From Luteibacter sp. OK325 (GTDB lineage Bacteria > Pseudomonadota > Gammaproteobacteria > Xanthomonadales > Rhodanobacteraceae), in assembly GCF_003050935.1 (NCBI RefSeq), contig NZ_QAOX01000011.1, positions 62,001 to 126,000 on the forward strand: a stretch of DNA of 64,000 nt. Reading direction: 5' to 3'. Position 1 is the stretch's first letter; each line of letters starts with the position of its first letter. The position numbers and the translations under genes are program-made. Below, one piece after another: positions 34,878 through 44,800 of the stretch. Below the pieces are notes generated by a model. The model did not search any database. It had not been told where the DNA came from and saw only the letters and a program-made list of their open reading frames with translations.

Positions 34878-35342
34878 TCAGCCCGTGACGAAGGCGCGTC
34901 CAAGCGCGCGCAGGCCGTTCCACAAGCGGCGCTTCGCGGCCGGATCGGCGAGGATTGCCGAAGGCGGATCGACGAGGACGATCTGCGCGGCGCTGAGGGC
35001 CGCCGCCGACAGATCCCGGCCCAGCGCGTGGGCCTGTGCGTCGCCGAATACGAGATAGGCGACGGCCGCCGGAACCTGGCCGAGGCCCTTTTCGCCGACT
35101 TCGAGGCGCGCGGCCCGACCGGTGACCGGGCCGAAAGCACGCAACGCCTTGCCGAGCAGATCCAGTTCACGCGCACTGCTGCCAGCCGGGAGGATGACCA
35201 CACAGCCCACATGCTCGCCCACTCCGGCCTCATTGGCGGGCGGGACGCCGTCCACCGGAGCCACATCGCCCACTCGCAGGCGCCACGGGGTGACACCCAT
35301 GACCCGGAGCAGACGTTCGCGACGCTCGACGATGACTGGCAT
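34878..35342 (-). CDS. holD: DNA polymerase III psi subunit (HolD-like)
   Basis: 154 residues. The N-terminus 'RRERLLRVMGVTPWRLR' parallels E. coli psi 'LQQLGITQWSLR', and the C-terminal 'ADPAAKRRLWNGLRALGRAF' parallels its 'ANPTARAALWQQI' helix. In E. coli the N-terminal peptide contacts the clamp loader and the globular part binds chi. Position directly upstream of rimI is the conserved holD place in E. coli and Pseudomonas. Overall similarity is weak, as is normal for psi proteins, so the call rests on the two ends plus gene order. Confidence 0.72.
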   Translation of the reverse strand: MPVIVERRERLLRVMGVTPWRLRVGDVAPVDGVPPANEAGVGEHVGCVVILPAGSSARELDLLGKALRAFGPVTGRAARLEVGEKGLGQVPAAVAYLVFGDAQAHALGRDLSAAALSAAQIVLVDPPSAILADPAAKRRLWNGLRALGRAFVTG

Positions 35343-35351
35343 GGCCGTGGC

Positions 35352-36137
35352 TTACTCCGACGTCCTGGCGTGCCGGCGCACCCGACGGCGGTGCGTGGCG
35401 CGACCCCACAGCGTGTGGATGGGACCGGAAATGGTGTAGATGACGGCCACGGCGAACAGGACCCGGGCGGTATCGATCAGCAGAAGTACGACGACGAGTA
35501 CCGCGGCGATCAGCCAGATAAAGGGTACGCGGTCGCCCTTGGGCCACGCCTTGAAGCTGTAGTAACGCACGTTGCTGACCATCAGCAGGCCGGCGATCAC
35601 GGCCAGCGGCATGGCGAAAAAGGCTACCGAGGGACCGGGAATATCGAACTTTTCCATCGTCCAGACGAACGACATGCACAGCCCGGCAGCAGCTGGACTG
35701 GCCAGGCCCTGGAAGTAGCGCTTGTCTGCCACGCCCACCTGGGTGTTGAAGCGGGCCAGGCGCAGCGCGGCGCACACGGCATAGATAAAGGCGGCGGCCC
35801 AGCCGATCTTGCCCCATACCTGGCCATAGGCCGCCAGCGAGGACAGCGACCAGGTGTACATCACCAGCGACGGCGCCAGGCCAAAGCTGACCAGATCTGA
35901 GAGTGAGTCGTACTGGACGCCGAATTCGCTCTGCGTGTTGGTCATGCGCGCGACGCGACCGTCCATGCCGTCAAGGATCGCGGCGACGAAAACCGCCAGG
36001 GCCGCGGTCTGGTAGTGCCCACCGATCGCCGAGACGATCGCGTAGAACCCGGCGAACATCGCGCCGGTGGTGAACAGGTTGGGGAGCAGGTAAATGCCGC
36101 GATGTCGCGGCCCCTGGGCCTGGATCGGATCGCTCAT
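35352..36137 (-). CDS. pssA: CDP-diacylglycerol-serine O-phosphatidyltransferase
   Basis: 261 residues, membrane enzyme that makes phosphatidylserine from CDP-diacylglycerol and serine, the step before phosphatidylethanolamine. The CDP-alcohol phosphotransferase motif is complete: Asp56, Asp59, Gly60, Ala63, Arg64, Gly73, Asp77 and Asp81 ('DGMDGRVAR' and 'FGVQYDSLSD'). About seven spans follow the 'GIYLLPNLFTTGAM' start typical of the integral type II (Bacillus-like) enzyme. It is first in a leftward pssA-holD-rimI unit. Confidence 0.94.
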   Translation of the reverse strand: MSDPIQAQGPRHRGIYLLPNLFTTGAMFAGFYAIVSAIGGHYQTAALAVFVAAILDGMDGRVARMTNTQSEFGVQYDSLSDLVSFGLAPSLVMYTWSLSSLAAYGQVWGKIGWAAAFIYAVCAALRLARFNTQVGVADKRYFQGLASPAAAGLCMSFVWTMEKFDIPGPSVAFFAMPLAVIAGLLMVSNVRYYSFKAWPKGDRVPFIWLIAAVLVVVLLLIDTARVLFAVAVIYTISGPIHTLWGRATHRRRVRRHARTSE

Positions 36138-36301
36138 GGGCCAATGCCGTGACGTGGGATGACAGTGTAGCCCAGGCGCCGTGACGCGTCAGTCGGGCGC
36201 TGGCCCGGCTACCGCCGCACGAAACGAGACACCATCGCTTGCGTGCTTACCGATCCGGTGATAGTTGTTTGAGCCACTATTCACCCTGCCGGATGGCCCG
36301 C

Positions 36302-36724
36302 ATGCGCCGTTACTTCGTCCTCGCCCTTCTGGTGGCGGTTTGTCCTCTGGCGTTCGGCCAGGCCTATAAGTGGAAGGACGCCCAGGGCGTCACGCACTAC
36401 TCCGATTCGCCGCCGCCGGCCGGCACCAAGGTCGAGAAGATCAAGACCAGCGGTGTCGTGATTCCGCCCGCGGGTAACCCCGCACCCGTCCCGGCCCCGG
36501 CTGCGACAGCCGGGGCGAAGCCCGCCACGCCGGGCGCCGTCGCCGATACCCAGGCCAACCGCGCCAAGCTGTGCAGCCAGCTGCAGAAGAACGCGGACAC
36601 GCTGGACAAGGAAAAGAACGTGTCCGTGGATGACGGCAAGGGCGGCACCCGCCCCCTGGATGACGCGGGTCGCAAGCGCGAGGTCGAAACCACCCAGGCG
36701 CAGATGACTATTTACTGCAAGTAG
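36302..36724 (+). CDS. Secreted DUF4124-domain protein
   Basis: 140 residues from the ATG at 36302 (an ATG at 36293 is possible). Signal peptide 1-19 ('[12 protein letters not shown]'). The DUF4124 core '[20 protein letters not shown]' follows at once, then a Pro/Ala linker at about 60-85 and a helical C-terminal part with two cysteines ('[15 protein letters not shown]', 'QMTIYCK'). DUF4124 proteins are small periplasmic proteins common in xanthomonads, of unknown function. It lies 40 bases upstream of proS. Confidence 0.8.
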   Translation: MRRYFVLALLVAVCPLAFGQAYKWKDAQGVTHYSDSPPPAGTKVEKIKTSGVVIPPAGNPAPVPAPAATAGAKPATPGAVADTQANRAKLCSQLQKNADTLDKEKNVSVDDGKGGTRPLDDAGRKREVETTQAQMTIYCK

Positions 36725-36764
36725 CCAGCCTATAATCCACGTTTTCACCCGAAAGACATCCTGC

Positions 36765-38471
36765 ATGCGCCTCAGCCAGTTCCATCTCGCCACCGTCAAG
36801 GAAATCCCCGCCGACGCGGAAGTCGCCAGCCACAAGCTGATGCTGCGCGCGGGCATGATCCGCAAGCTCGCCTCCGGCCTCTACACCTGGTCGCCGCTGG
36901 GCCTGCGCGTGCTGCGCAAGGTCGAGCACGTGGTTCGCGAAGAGATGGTCCGCGCCGGGGCGATCGAGGTCCTGATGCCGTCCGTGCAGCCGCGGGAGCT
37001 TTGGGAAGAAACCGGCCGCTGGGAAAAGTTCGGCGGCCAGCTCCTCAAGATCAAGGATCGCAAGGAGCAGGAGTTCTGCTACGGCCCGACACACGAGGAA
37101 GTCATCACCGACTTCGCGCGCAACGAGTTGAAGAGCTACAAGCAGCTGCCGCTCAACTTCTTCCAGATCCAGACCAAGTTCCGCGACGAGATCCGCCCGC
37201 GATTCGGCGTCATGCGCGCGCGCGAGTTCCTCATGAAGGACGCCTACTCCTTCCACCTCACGGCGGAATCGCTCGGCGAAACCTACCAGGTGATGTACGA
37301 CGCCTACTCGCGCATCTTCACCCGTCTCGGGCTGGAGTTCCGCGCCGTCGACGCCGATACCGGCGCTATCGGCGGCAGCGCCAGCCATGAGTTCCAGGTG
37401 CTTGCCGACTCCGGCGAAGACGCCATCGCGTTCTCGGATGCCTCCTCGTACGCGGCCAACATCGAAAAGGCCGAAGCCATTGCGCCGACCGGCGAACGCC
37501 CGGCTCCCTCAGCCGAACTGACTCGTGTCGACACGCCGAAGCAGCGCACGATCGACGAGGTCACCGCGTTCCTCGCCGTGCCGGCTAGCCGGCTGGTCAA
37601 GACCATCCTGGTGCGCGGTCGCGAGGGCCTCGTGGCGCTGTGCGTTCGCGGTGACCACGAGATAAACGAGGTGAAGGCAGCCCACCTGGCCGAACTGCCC
37701 GACGATTCCGAGCTGGCCAGCGAGGAGGAAATCCTCGCCGCCACCGGCGCCCGCCCGGGCTCCATCGGCCCCGTCGGCCTGCCCGAGTCGATCCCGGTCA
37801 TCGTCGACCGCAGTGCGGCCCTGCTCGCCGACTTCGTCTGCGGCGGCAACCAGGACGGCACCCACTACACCGGCGCCAACTGGCAGCGTGACGCACGCAT
37901 CAATCGTGTCGCCGACATCCGCAAGGTCGTCGACGGCGACCTCTCGCCGGACGGCAAGGGCCATATCCGTCTTGCACGCGGCATCGAGGTCGGCCACATC
38001 TTCCAGCTTGGCCAGAAATATGCCGAAGCCATGGGTGCCAGCGTGCTCGACAGCAACGGCAAGAAGGCCACCATGTTCATGGGCTGCTACGGCGTCGGCG
38101 TGAGCCGCATCGTCGCGGCCGCCATCGAGCAGCGCAACGACGAGGCCGGCATGATCTGGACGGATGCGATGGCGCCGTGGCGCGTCGCCGTGTGCGTCAT
38201 CAACCCGAAGAACACCGACCCCGTCGTCGCCGAAGCCGGCGAGTCCCTTTACCAAGAACTTTCGCAGGCCGGCGTCGACACCGTGCTCGACGATCGCGGC
38301 CTGCGGCCGGGCTCGATGTTCGCCGACATCGAACTCATCGGCATCCCACACCGTGTCGTCGTAAGCGCACGCGGACTGGAAGCGGGTACGTTCGAATACC
38401 GCGCCCGCACCGACACCGAAAGCCGCAATGTGTCACGCCAGGAACTATTGGCCCTGCTTGGCGCCTTATAA
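36765..38471 (+). CDS. proS: Prolyl-tRNA synthetase, bacterial type with editing domain
   Basis: 568 residues, class II synthetase. Motif 1 region '[18 protein letters not shown]', motif 2 '[17 protein letters not shown]', motif 3 '[14 protein letters not shown]', and between motifs 2 and 3 a YbaK-type insertion of about 180 residues (roughly 225-405) that edits mischarged Ala-tRNA. The C-terminal anticodon-binding domain begins near '[13 protein letters not shown]'. A perfect intrinsic terminator follows. Confidence 0.97.
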   Translation: MRLSQFHLATVKEIPADAEVASHKLMLRAGMIRKLASGLYTWSPLGLRVLRKVEHVVREEMVRAGAIEVLMPSVQPRELWEETGRWEKFGGQLLKIKDRKEQEFCYGPTHEEVITDFARNELKSYKQLPLNFFQIQTKFRDEIRPRFGVMRAREFLMKDAYSFHLTAESLGETYQVMYDAYSRIFTRLGLEFRAVDADTGAIGGSASHEFQVLADSGEDAIAFSDASSYAANIEKAEAIAPTGERPAPSAELTRVDTPKQRTIDEVTAFLAVPASRLVKTILVRGREGLVALCVRGDHEINEVKAAHLAELPDDSELASEEEILAATGARPGSIGPVGLPESIPVIVDRSAALLADFVCGGNQDGTHYTGANWQRDARINRVADIRKVVDGDLSPDGKGHIRLARGIEVGHIFQLGQKYAEAMGASVLDSNGKKATMFMGCYGVGVSRIVAAAIEQRNDEAGMIWTDAMAPWRVAVCVINPKNTDPVVAEAGESLYQELSQAGVDTVLDDRGLRPGSMFADIELIGIPHRVVVSARGLEAGTFEYRARTDTESRNVSRQELLALLGAL

Positions 38472-38537
38472 TCGGTCCATTAATGGTGAGGTTATCCACC
38501 GCTAATCGATGTAGGTAAATATCGGGTAATTCACGCC

Positions 38538-38570
38538 AATGCCGGATGGAAACATCCGGCATTTTGCTTT
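38538..38570 (+). terminator. Rho-independent terminator after proS
   Basis: AATGCCGGATG (38538-38548) pairs with CATCCGGCATT (38553-38563) over 11 bases around a GAAA tetraloop, followed by TTGCTTT and more Ts. It lies 67 bases after the proS stop and separates proS from the H-NS-like gene. Confidence 0.92.
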
Positions 38571-38629
38571 TTGTCGCATAACCAGCTAAAAATCCCGGCG
38601 CACACGTTAATCCTCCACGGGAGACCCCA

Positions 38630-38953
38630 ATGGCTGTCGATATCAAGAACCTCAATCACAACCAGCTCAATGAGCTGATTTCCAAGGCACAGGTCCGCCA
38701 GACCGAACTGCGCAAGGAGAAGGTGGCCAAGCTGCGCGAGAAGATCAACGCGCTGATCAAGGCCGAGGGGTTCACCTTCGACGACTTATTCGGCGCACGC
38801 GCCCCGAAGTCCAAGCGCGCCGGTACCACGGTCGCAGCGAAATATCGCAATCCCGACAACGCCGAACAGACCTGGTCCGGCCGCGGCAAGCGCCCACGCT
38901 GGTTCAATGAGGCGCTGAAGGGCGGCAAGAAAGAAACCGACCTGCTGGTCTGA
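38630..38953 (+). CDS. H-NS family nucleoid protein
   Basis: 107 residues. An N-terminal coiled-coil for dimerisation ('NELISKAQVRQTELRKEKVA', 'KLREKINALIKAEGF') and the C-terminal DNA-binding motif 'NAEQTWSGRGKRPRWFNEAL', the TWSGRGxxPxW signature of H-NS-like proteins in Xanthomonas, Bordetella and Burkholderia. It silences AT-rich, often acquired, DNA. GGGAG lies 7 bases before the start. It stands alone behind the proS terminator and is followed by a REP element. Confidence 0.93.
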   Translation: MAVDIKNLNHNQLNELISKAQVRQTELRKEKVAKLREKINALIKAEGFTFDDLFGARAPKSKRAGTTVAAKYRNPDNAEQTWSGRGKRPRWFNEALKGGKKETDLLV

Positions 38954-38975
38954 TCGCCTGTCATTAGAATTTTCT

Positions 38976-39086
38976 GTAGGAGCCGATTCATCGGCGATCG
39001 GGCGCGTGGCTTCACCGCTCCGTTGGCTTTTCGCCGATGAATCGGCTCCTACATGTATCTAATTCGCCGATGAATCGGCTCCTACA
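38976..39086. repeat. REP element: forward copy, spacer, two inverted copies
   Basis: GTAGGAGCCGATTCATCGGC starts at 38976; the inverted form (TCGCCGATGAATCGGCTCCT then ACA) occurs at 39031-39053 and 39064-39086. The spacer between forward and first inverted copies contains CCGCTCCGTTGGCTTTTCGC, nearly the same as the spacer in the cluster at 28537-28740, so the whole unit is a composite element. It fills the gap between the convergent H-NS-like and ThrE-like genes and ends one base before the latter's stop. Confidence 0.9.
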
Positions 39087-39087
39087 C

Positions 39088-40371
39088 TCAAAGCGAGCGG
39101 CGTGGCGCCACGATCAGGTCGCCGAACAGCAGGCCGGCGACGAGCGACACCAGCAGGGTCACGCCGAGCAGACCGGTGTCCATGCTCAACGAAGCATCGC
39201 GATCCAGCAGGTAAGACACACTTCGAAAGCTGACCGATCCCGGCACCAGGAGAATGATGCCCGGCTCACGCACCACCGCCCCGGGCCGCTGCGCGTAACG
39301 GGCATAGACGTTGCTGAGCGAGCCGAGCAACAATCCACCGACGAACACGCCGAACGGCGCTCCCGGCAGCGAGCCGGAAATACTGCCGCCCCATCGCGTG
39401 GCGAGGTAACCCAGGATCACCGAACCCATCACGACCAGCCAGTCGCGCTTTGCGGCGCGGAACAGAATGGCGAAGGAAAAGGCGCCCAGGAGCAGCGACG
39501 GCCAGTCCGCCCAACCTGGCAAAGGTGGCAAAGCGTAACTGCGCGGAATGATGCCCACGGCTTCGCAGAGCTGGCTGGCTGCCACGGTGCCGAAGGTGAG
39601 CTTGAGCAGGGTGGCCACCGCGCCGCCCATGCGGGCCACGCCGGCTACCAGATGCTGGCTGGATATCTCGCGCACGGCGGTCGTCAGGGCCATGCCCGGC
39701 AACAGGACGATCAGGCTGCCAAGGATCACCGACTTCAAGGCAAGTGGTACGACATACGCGCTGACGACCGTGGCGATGATCGTCGCCACCATGGCGCTGA
39801 TCGCTTCGCTGGCGGCGGCCAGGCGCGGACGACTGCCCGACGCGACCGTGATCAACCCGATCAGCACACCGATGACACCGGCGGTGATCAGGTCGGGCCA
39901 GGAACTATGCAACAACAACGCGACGACGCTGGCGGCGCACAGGCCATAGCTGGCGATCACGCCGAGCTGGGCCAGGAAGGTTTCGGGCGCGCCCAGCTTA
40001 CGCAGCAGGTGAAAGCCTTCGCGCAACTCCATCTGCCCGTCGATCACCGAATCCGCGATGCGATCGGCTTCGCTCAGGCGCGCCAGGTTCACATCACCCG
40101 GTGGCAGGCGCATGACCTGGGTCACCTGGGCCACCCCGTCCTCGCCCTGCCCCAGATCGGCGAAGGACACGATGATGGCCGTGGGGCTCGACCACACTTC
40201 GGCGGAGAGACCCAGGCGTTGGGCCGAACGCGCGATGGCCGTTTCCAGGCGAGGCGCGGTGGTACCGTACTGATGCAGACGACGGGCGAGTTCGGTCAGG
40301 AAAGCGATGCGGGTGTTGATCGCCGTGGTGGCGAAACTCACCGGTACGCTCAGCGGCACGGCCTCAGGCAA
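39088..40371 (-). CDS. ThrE-family threonine/serine exporter, fused type
   Basis: 427 residues combining both ThrE parts in one chain (YjjP-like then YjjB-like). The N-terminal cytoplasmic part has 'FLTELARRLHQYGTTAPRLE' and 'WSSPTAIIVSF'; about ten spans follow with 'IVLLPGMALTTAVREISSQH' and 'GIILLVPGSVSFRSVSYLLD'. The start is probably the TTG at 40369-40371, which overlaps the NfeD stop; GTG codons just downstream are alternatives. It exports small amino acids across the inner membrane. It ends next to a REP element. Confidence 0.85.
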   Translation of the reverse strand: MPEAVPLSVPVSFATTAINTRIAFLTELARRLHQYGTTAPRLETAIARSAQRLGLSAEVWSSPTAIIVSFADLGQGEDGVAQVTQVMRLPPGDVNLARLSEADRIADSVIDGQMELREGFHLLRKLGAPETFLAQLGVIASYGLCAASVVALLLHSSWPDLITAGVIGVLIGLITVASGSRPRLAAASEAISAMVATIIATVVSAYVVPLALKSVILGSLIVLLPGMALTTAVREISSQHLVAGVARMGGAVATLLKLTFGTVAASQLCEAVGIIPRSYALPPLPGWADWPSLLLGAFSFAILFRAAKRDWLVVMGSVILGYLATRWGGSISGSLPGAPFGVFVGGLLLGSLSNVYARYAQRPGAVVREPGIILLVPGSVSFRSVSYLLDRDASLSMDTGLLGVTLLVSLVAGLLFGDLIVAPRRSL

Positions 40372-40819
40372 CGTCCACCGCCTTCACGCGTAGGGTGGTG
40401 CCGTCGATACCGACGACCTCGATCGTTGCGCCCAGGGGCAGGTCGGGGCCGACGACCAGCCACATGCCGTCGCCCACGCGCGCCTTGCCACGACCGTTGA
40501 CGATAGGCTCACAGAGAGAGAAACGCTGCCCGATGAGTTGATCGCCACGACGATTCAGGCGCTCGTTGCCAACCGGCACGATGCGATCGAGACGCGGACG
40601 CACGAACTTCCAGTAAGCGAAGCACGAGACGAACGCGAGCACCCCGAATACGATGGCCTGGGTAATCGCGCCCATGTCGGGAAAGACGAACACGAGGCCG
40701 CCCATCACGGCGGCGGCGATGCCGATCCACAGCATGAAGTAACCGGGCAGCATGACTTCACCGCCGATCAGCACCAACGCGGCGACCCACCAGAAGTAGT
40801 GAAGGGCAAGTTCGGTCAT
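40364..40819 (-). CDS. NfeD-family membrane protein
   Basis: 151 residues from the ATG at 40817-40819. Two or three membrane spans ('HYFWWVAALVLIGGEVMLPG', 'YFMLWIGIAAAVMGGLVF') precede a C-terminal OB-fold ('QRFSLCEPIVNGRGKARVGD', 'ATIEVVGIDGTTLRVKAV'). NfeD proteins partner with SPFH/stomatin proteins, and here the SPFH gene ends 4 bases upstream, so a complex in membrane quality control is likely. An in-frame extension further upstream lies inside the SPFH gene and is not needed. Confidence 0.9.
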   Translation of the reverse strand: MTELALHYFWWVAALVLIGGEVMLPGYFMLWIGIAAAVMGGLVFVFPDMGAITQAIVFGVLAFVSCFAYWKFVRPRLDRIVPVGNERLNRRGDQLIGQRFSLCEPIVNGRGKARVGDGMWLVVGPDLPLGATIEVVGIDGTTLRVKAVDVA

Positions 40820-40823
40820 GGCA

Positions 40824-41789
40824 TCAACGCGGCGGTAGTGGCGCGCGGGGGCCGCCGGCGACGGGCTCGGCAGGAACACGCTGGGCGGCGAGGGAATCCT
40901 TGGCCAGCTCGGCAATACCGGCGAGCGACCCGAGGATTCCGGCCGATTCCATCGGCAGCAGGAGCATCTTCTGGTTCGGCGACTTCGCCATTTCCTTCAG
41001 CGCCTCGACGTAGTTGTTGGCGACGAAGTAATTCAGCGCATTGACGCTACCACCGGCGATCGCATTGGAGACCATCGTGGTCGCCTTGGCTTCGGCTTCG
41101 GCCAGACGCTCGCGCGCCTCGGCTTCGCGGAATGCGGCTTCCTTCTTGCCTTCAGCGGAAAGGATGGCCGACTGCTTTTCACCTTCGGCCTTGAGAATGG
41201 CGGCCTGGCGATAACCTTCGGCGTCCAGGATATTCGCGCGCTTCTCGCGCTCGGCCTTCATCTGCCGGGCCATGGCGTCAACGAGGTCGCGCGGCGGCGA
41301 GATGTCCTTGATCTCGATGCGGGTGACCTTCACCCCCCAGGGATGGGTCGCTTCGTCGATCACGCCGAGCAGCTTGGCGTTAATCGCATCGCGCTGGCTG
41401 AGGCTCTCGTCGAGATCCATCGAGCCGAGCACCGTGCGGATGTTGGTCATGATCAGCGCCAGCGCCGCGCCTTCGAGGTTGGCGACCTCATAAGCGGCCT
41501 TGGCGGCATCGAGGATCTGGTAGAAGACGACGCCGTCGACGCGCACGACGGCGTTGTCCTTGGTGATGACGTCCTGCGAGGGGACTTCGAGCACCTGTTC
41601 CATCATGTTCATCTTGCGACCGATCGCATAGACGAACGGAATGAGGAAATGCAGGCCCGGTGACAGGGTGCCGGTGTACTTACCGAACAGCTCCACGGTC
41701 CACTCGTAACCCTGGGGCACGATGCGGATCAGCTTGGCCAGCACGATAACGACGACCACGACGACAACCAACGCTACGACGCTTCCCAT
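40824..41789 (-). CDS. SPFH/band 7 protein, QmcA/stomatin type
   Basis: 321 residues: one N-terminal span ('[17 protein letters not shown]'), SPFH domain at about 20-190 ('[20 protein letters not shown]', '[20 protein letters not shown]', '[16 protein letters not shown]'), then a coiled-coil rich in Glu and Ala ('[20 protein letters not shown]'). These form large ring oligomers that organise membrane microdomains and proteases. First gene of the SPFH-NfeD-ThrE unit. Confidence 0.92.
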   Translation of the reverse strand: MGSVVALVVVVVVVIVLAKLIRIVPQGYEWTVELFGKYTGTLSPGLHFLIPFVYAIGRKMNMMEQVLEVPSQDVITKDNAVVRVDGVVFYQILDAAKAAYEVANLEGAALALIMTNIRTVLGSMDLDESLSQRDAINAKLLGVIDEATHPWGVKVTRIEIKDISPPRDLVDAMARQMKAEREKRANILDAEGYRQAAILKAEGEKQSAILSAEGKKEAAFREAEARERLAEAEAKATTMVSNAIAGGSVNALNYFVANNYVEALKEMAKSPNQKMLLLPMESAGILGSLAGIAELAKDSLAAQRVPAEPVAGGPRAPLPPR

Positions 41790-41883
41790 TGCCCTTGCAC
41801 TCCCTCATCCGGTGTATGCCCGGAGTATAGGCGAAGCGGGCCAGGGTGTTCTCACCGCCGTGCGCTGGTCCCCGCCGACAGCG

Positions 41884-44800
41884 TTATGGGTATCTCCCCA
41901 GCGCCATGCGCAGCGTCGCGGTGCTGTCAATGAGACTGCCCGAAAGCGGCGGAACCACTTCCAGGCCCACCCTCACCGACTTCTGGATGAGCGCCGGCGC
42001 CTGGAAAACCGCGACGATTCCATCGGCATAGGGCTGGAAATCCAGCGGCCGGGCGTACCCTTCGACGTGTAGCTTGAACGTCGGCGTGATCGTGCCGGCC
42101 ACCTGTGGCCCGAGCATCACGAAGACGTGATAGCGGCGGCTGGCTGCGAACTTGACGTCGAACAGCAGAAGGGTTCCGGACCGGCCTCGCTTATAGGTGT
42201 ACCTGTTGAATTTTCCCGCTGGAGTCACGGCGGCATATTGCTCGCCCAGGCCGGCGTAGGTCTTCAGCAGACCGAATGCGCCCGACCCCGCTTCATCGCC
42301 ATACAGGTTCAGATAACAAAGCGGCATACGGCCTGTAGGCTTGTCGATTCCAAAGCCCTCGATGTCGATCACTCGCGGTGGAGGGCTGATCGTGATGTCA
42401 GACTGGCCTTCGGTCCCGGTTCCCGTGCCCGCCTCAACCTTGTCGAGGCCCACTACGTTCACCACTGCGACGGGAAGGCGCATGAACTTGAAGCTCTCGC
42501 TCGCCAACGGGCGTTCGATAACGACAACGATCTTGAGATCCGTGGACGACACCCTAGGCTGGCCAAGTACCCATGAGTTGGGCAGGTTCAACGACAGGCC
42601 GTTGGCGAGATCGGACTCGAGCACCGGACGCTTCGTAGCCAGTTCGATCGACGTCGTAAATTGCTTGCTGCTGTCGATGCCGAGGATCGACACGCTTACG
42701 GTCTGGCCAGCGCGCATGAATGGCCATGGTGGCACGACGACCGTCAGCGAGCTCGTCGCCAGTGTCTTCGCATCGATGTATGGATTGCCCTCGCCGGTCG
42801 CCGCCTGTTGTAACTGCTTGATACGGGGTCTGGGCAGGCGTGGATCGTTCTTGTCGTAAGCCACCAGGGTCAGCACAAGATCGTCCGATGTCTTGGATTG
42901 CCCGTCACGAGTGACCACGTACCGCGCGGCGAAGCTGCCGCCCAGCGAGGGAATGAGGTCCTCGGTCGTCACGTTGCCAGACTTCGGATGACCCTCCATC
43001 GGCGACACCCGCCGCCATGTATCGCCCGCCGCCCTGACCTCGAAGGCGATGGTGTCGGTCTGTCGCACATCCGCATTGCCGGGCACCGTCAGCACGATGC
43101 CATCCTTGGCTTTCTCCACATCGAGGGTGCCGGCACTGGCGGCAGCACTGAGTAAGGATGGCAGGATACCGATGGTCACCGGAGCGACACGAAGACGGAA
43201 CGGCCTGCTCGGCTGTGGACCAATAACGTTACCGACACGCTTCACGACGTAGTTCGCCGTGACGACGGCACCCGCCGACGCGACCACGCGTGACCGGGGT
43301 ATGCCGAAGGCGAGCGAACCCTCTGCCTTGTCCACCGTATACGGACCGAAGGCCGTACCCTGCCAGTCGAGAGTGACCTGGTCCCCGGGCTGAAACCGTC
43401 CATTCAACGGAACCCACACCGGCAACGAGTCGCCCGTCATGTCATCGAGCGCGAGCTGTTCGTCAGCTTTCAAGTCAGAGATGACAAGCGAGGGCCATTC
43501 CGGCGCAACGACGAACGGACGAAAGGAAAGCTTGCGCTCGCGCGAGCGAACGCTCGCTCCATCGGAATCGCTGAACACCACGAGAAGGGAGAGCTCGCCA
43601 TCGGCGAAGTTTACAAACCGCTCCCGCGCAAGCACCCACACCAGCTTGCCGTTATCGTCGGTCGAGAGGAGGGACGCATTTTGCTCGAAGCCCTGGTTCG
43701 AATTCGGCGAGCGAACCTTGAGCGACGCCGTCAGATCCCGACGGGGCCAGATTGAAGATACCTCGACCGAAACGCTGAGATCATCGGCAAAGCTGTTCAG
43801 GTCGAGAACGTCGCCATCCTCGGGAGCCCTCTCGACGATCGGCGCGGGAATGGTCAGCGCGCTGCCCACCACCGACCTCGTGCGCGTCGCCGAATTGAAA
43901 TCAAGCCCCCTGCGCTTGACCACGTAGGAGAAAAAGATACTCCCTCCCGCGAGGTAGCCGAGCCATGCGATGGGAACATTGAAGACGTAACGGGCCGACG
44001 GAGGCTGATTGGGATCCACGGCCGCCTTCGGGTCATCGTTGAGAGGAAGCGCAGGCGCGGCAACTTGCACGTACTGCAAAGGTACGATGCGCAGTTTCGT
44101 ACTCGTCGTGCCGGCCAGGCTGACGACAATCTGGTCACCCGACTCGACATCGATATATTCGACGATGAGTGGGGTCGAGTCCGGAGAGTCCGTCACCGAT
44201 GCCATTTTCTTCGCGAGATCGACATCGACATTGCCTTTGGCGTTGATCGCGTACGCGAGGCTAGGTAGCGGCAACAAGGGGGCAAAAACCACGGTGACTT
44301 CTACCGCCGGTGCGTTACCCGAGGTATTACCGACGCGGTCGCGGATGGCATAAGTCACTGACACCAGACCTTGCGGTGCACCGTCGATGACCGACCACGG
44401 AACGGTCACCTTCACTGGCTGGCCGACCGTGATCGCCGATGCATCAACCTCGATATTCGTCTCACCCCAGTAGATCGTGAGCTGCGCACCCTTCTCCATG
44501 TTCTTCCATGCAGGAATCGTCAGTACGAGATCCTTCCCCTTCGCCAGTCCACTCGTACCCTCGACAGGCTTGAGGTTTTCGTTGATGTAAGGTGTCTGTG
44601 CGTCCGTGTCCTCGCCGCCGGGGCGAGTAAACTTCGCATCGAGTACAAGCGCTGGCGAACGACGCATGCTCTCCAGCGAAGTGGCTCCGTATTTCTCCAG
44701 GACGTAGAAGACTTCGATCATCCTGCCGGGATGATCCCGACCTGGATGACGCTCGAGGACCGATACCGGCACGAGGAACTCCAGGCTGTACGTCACTGCA

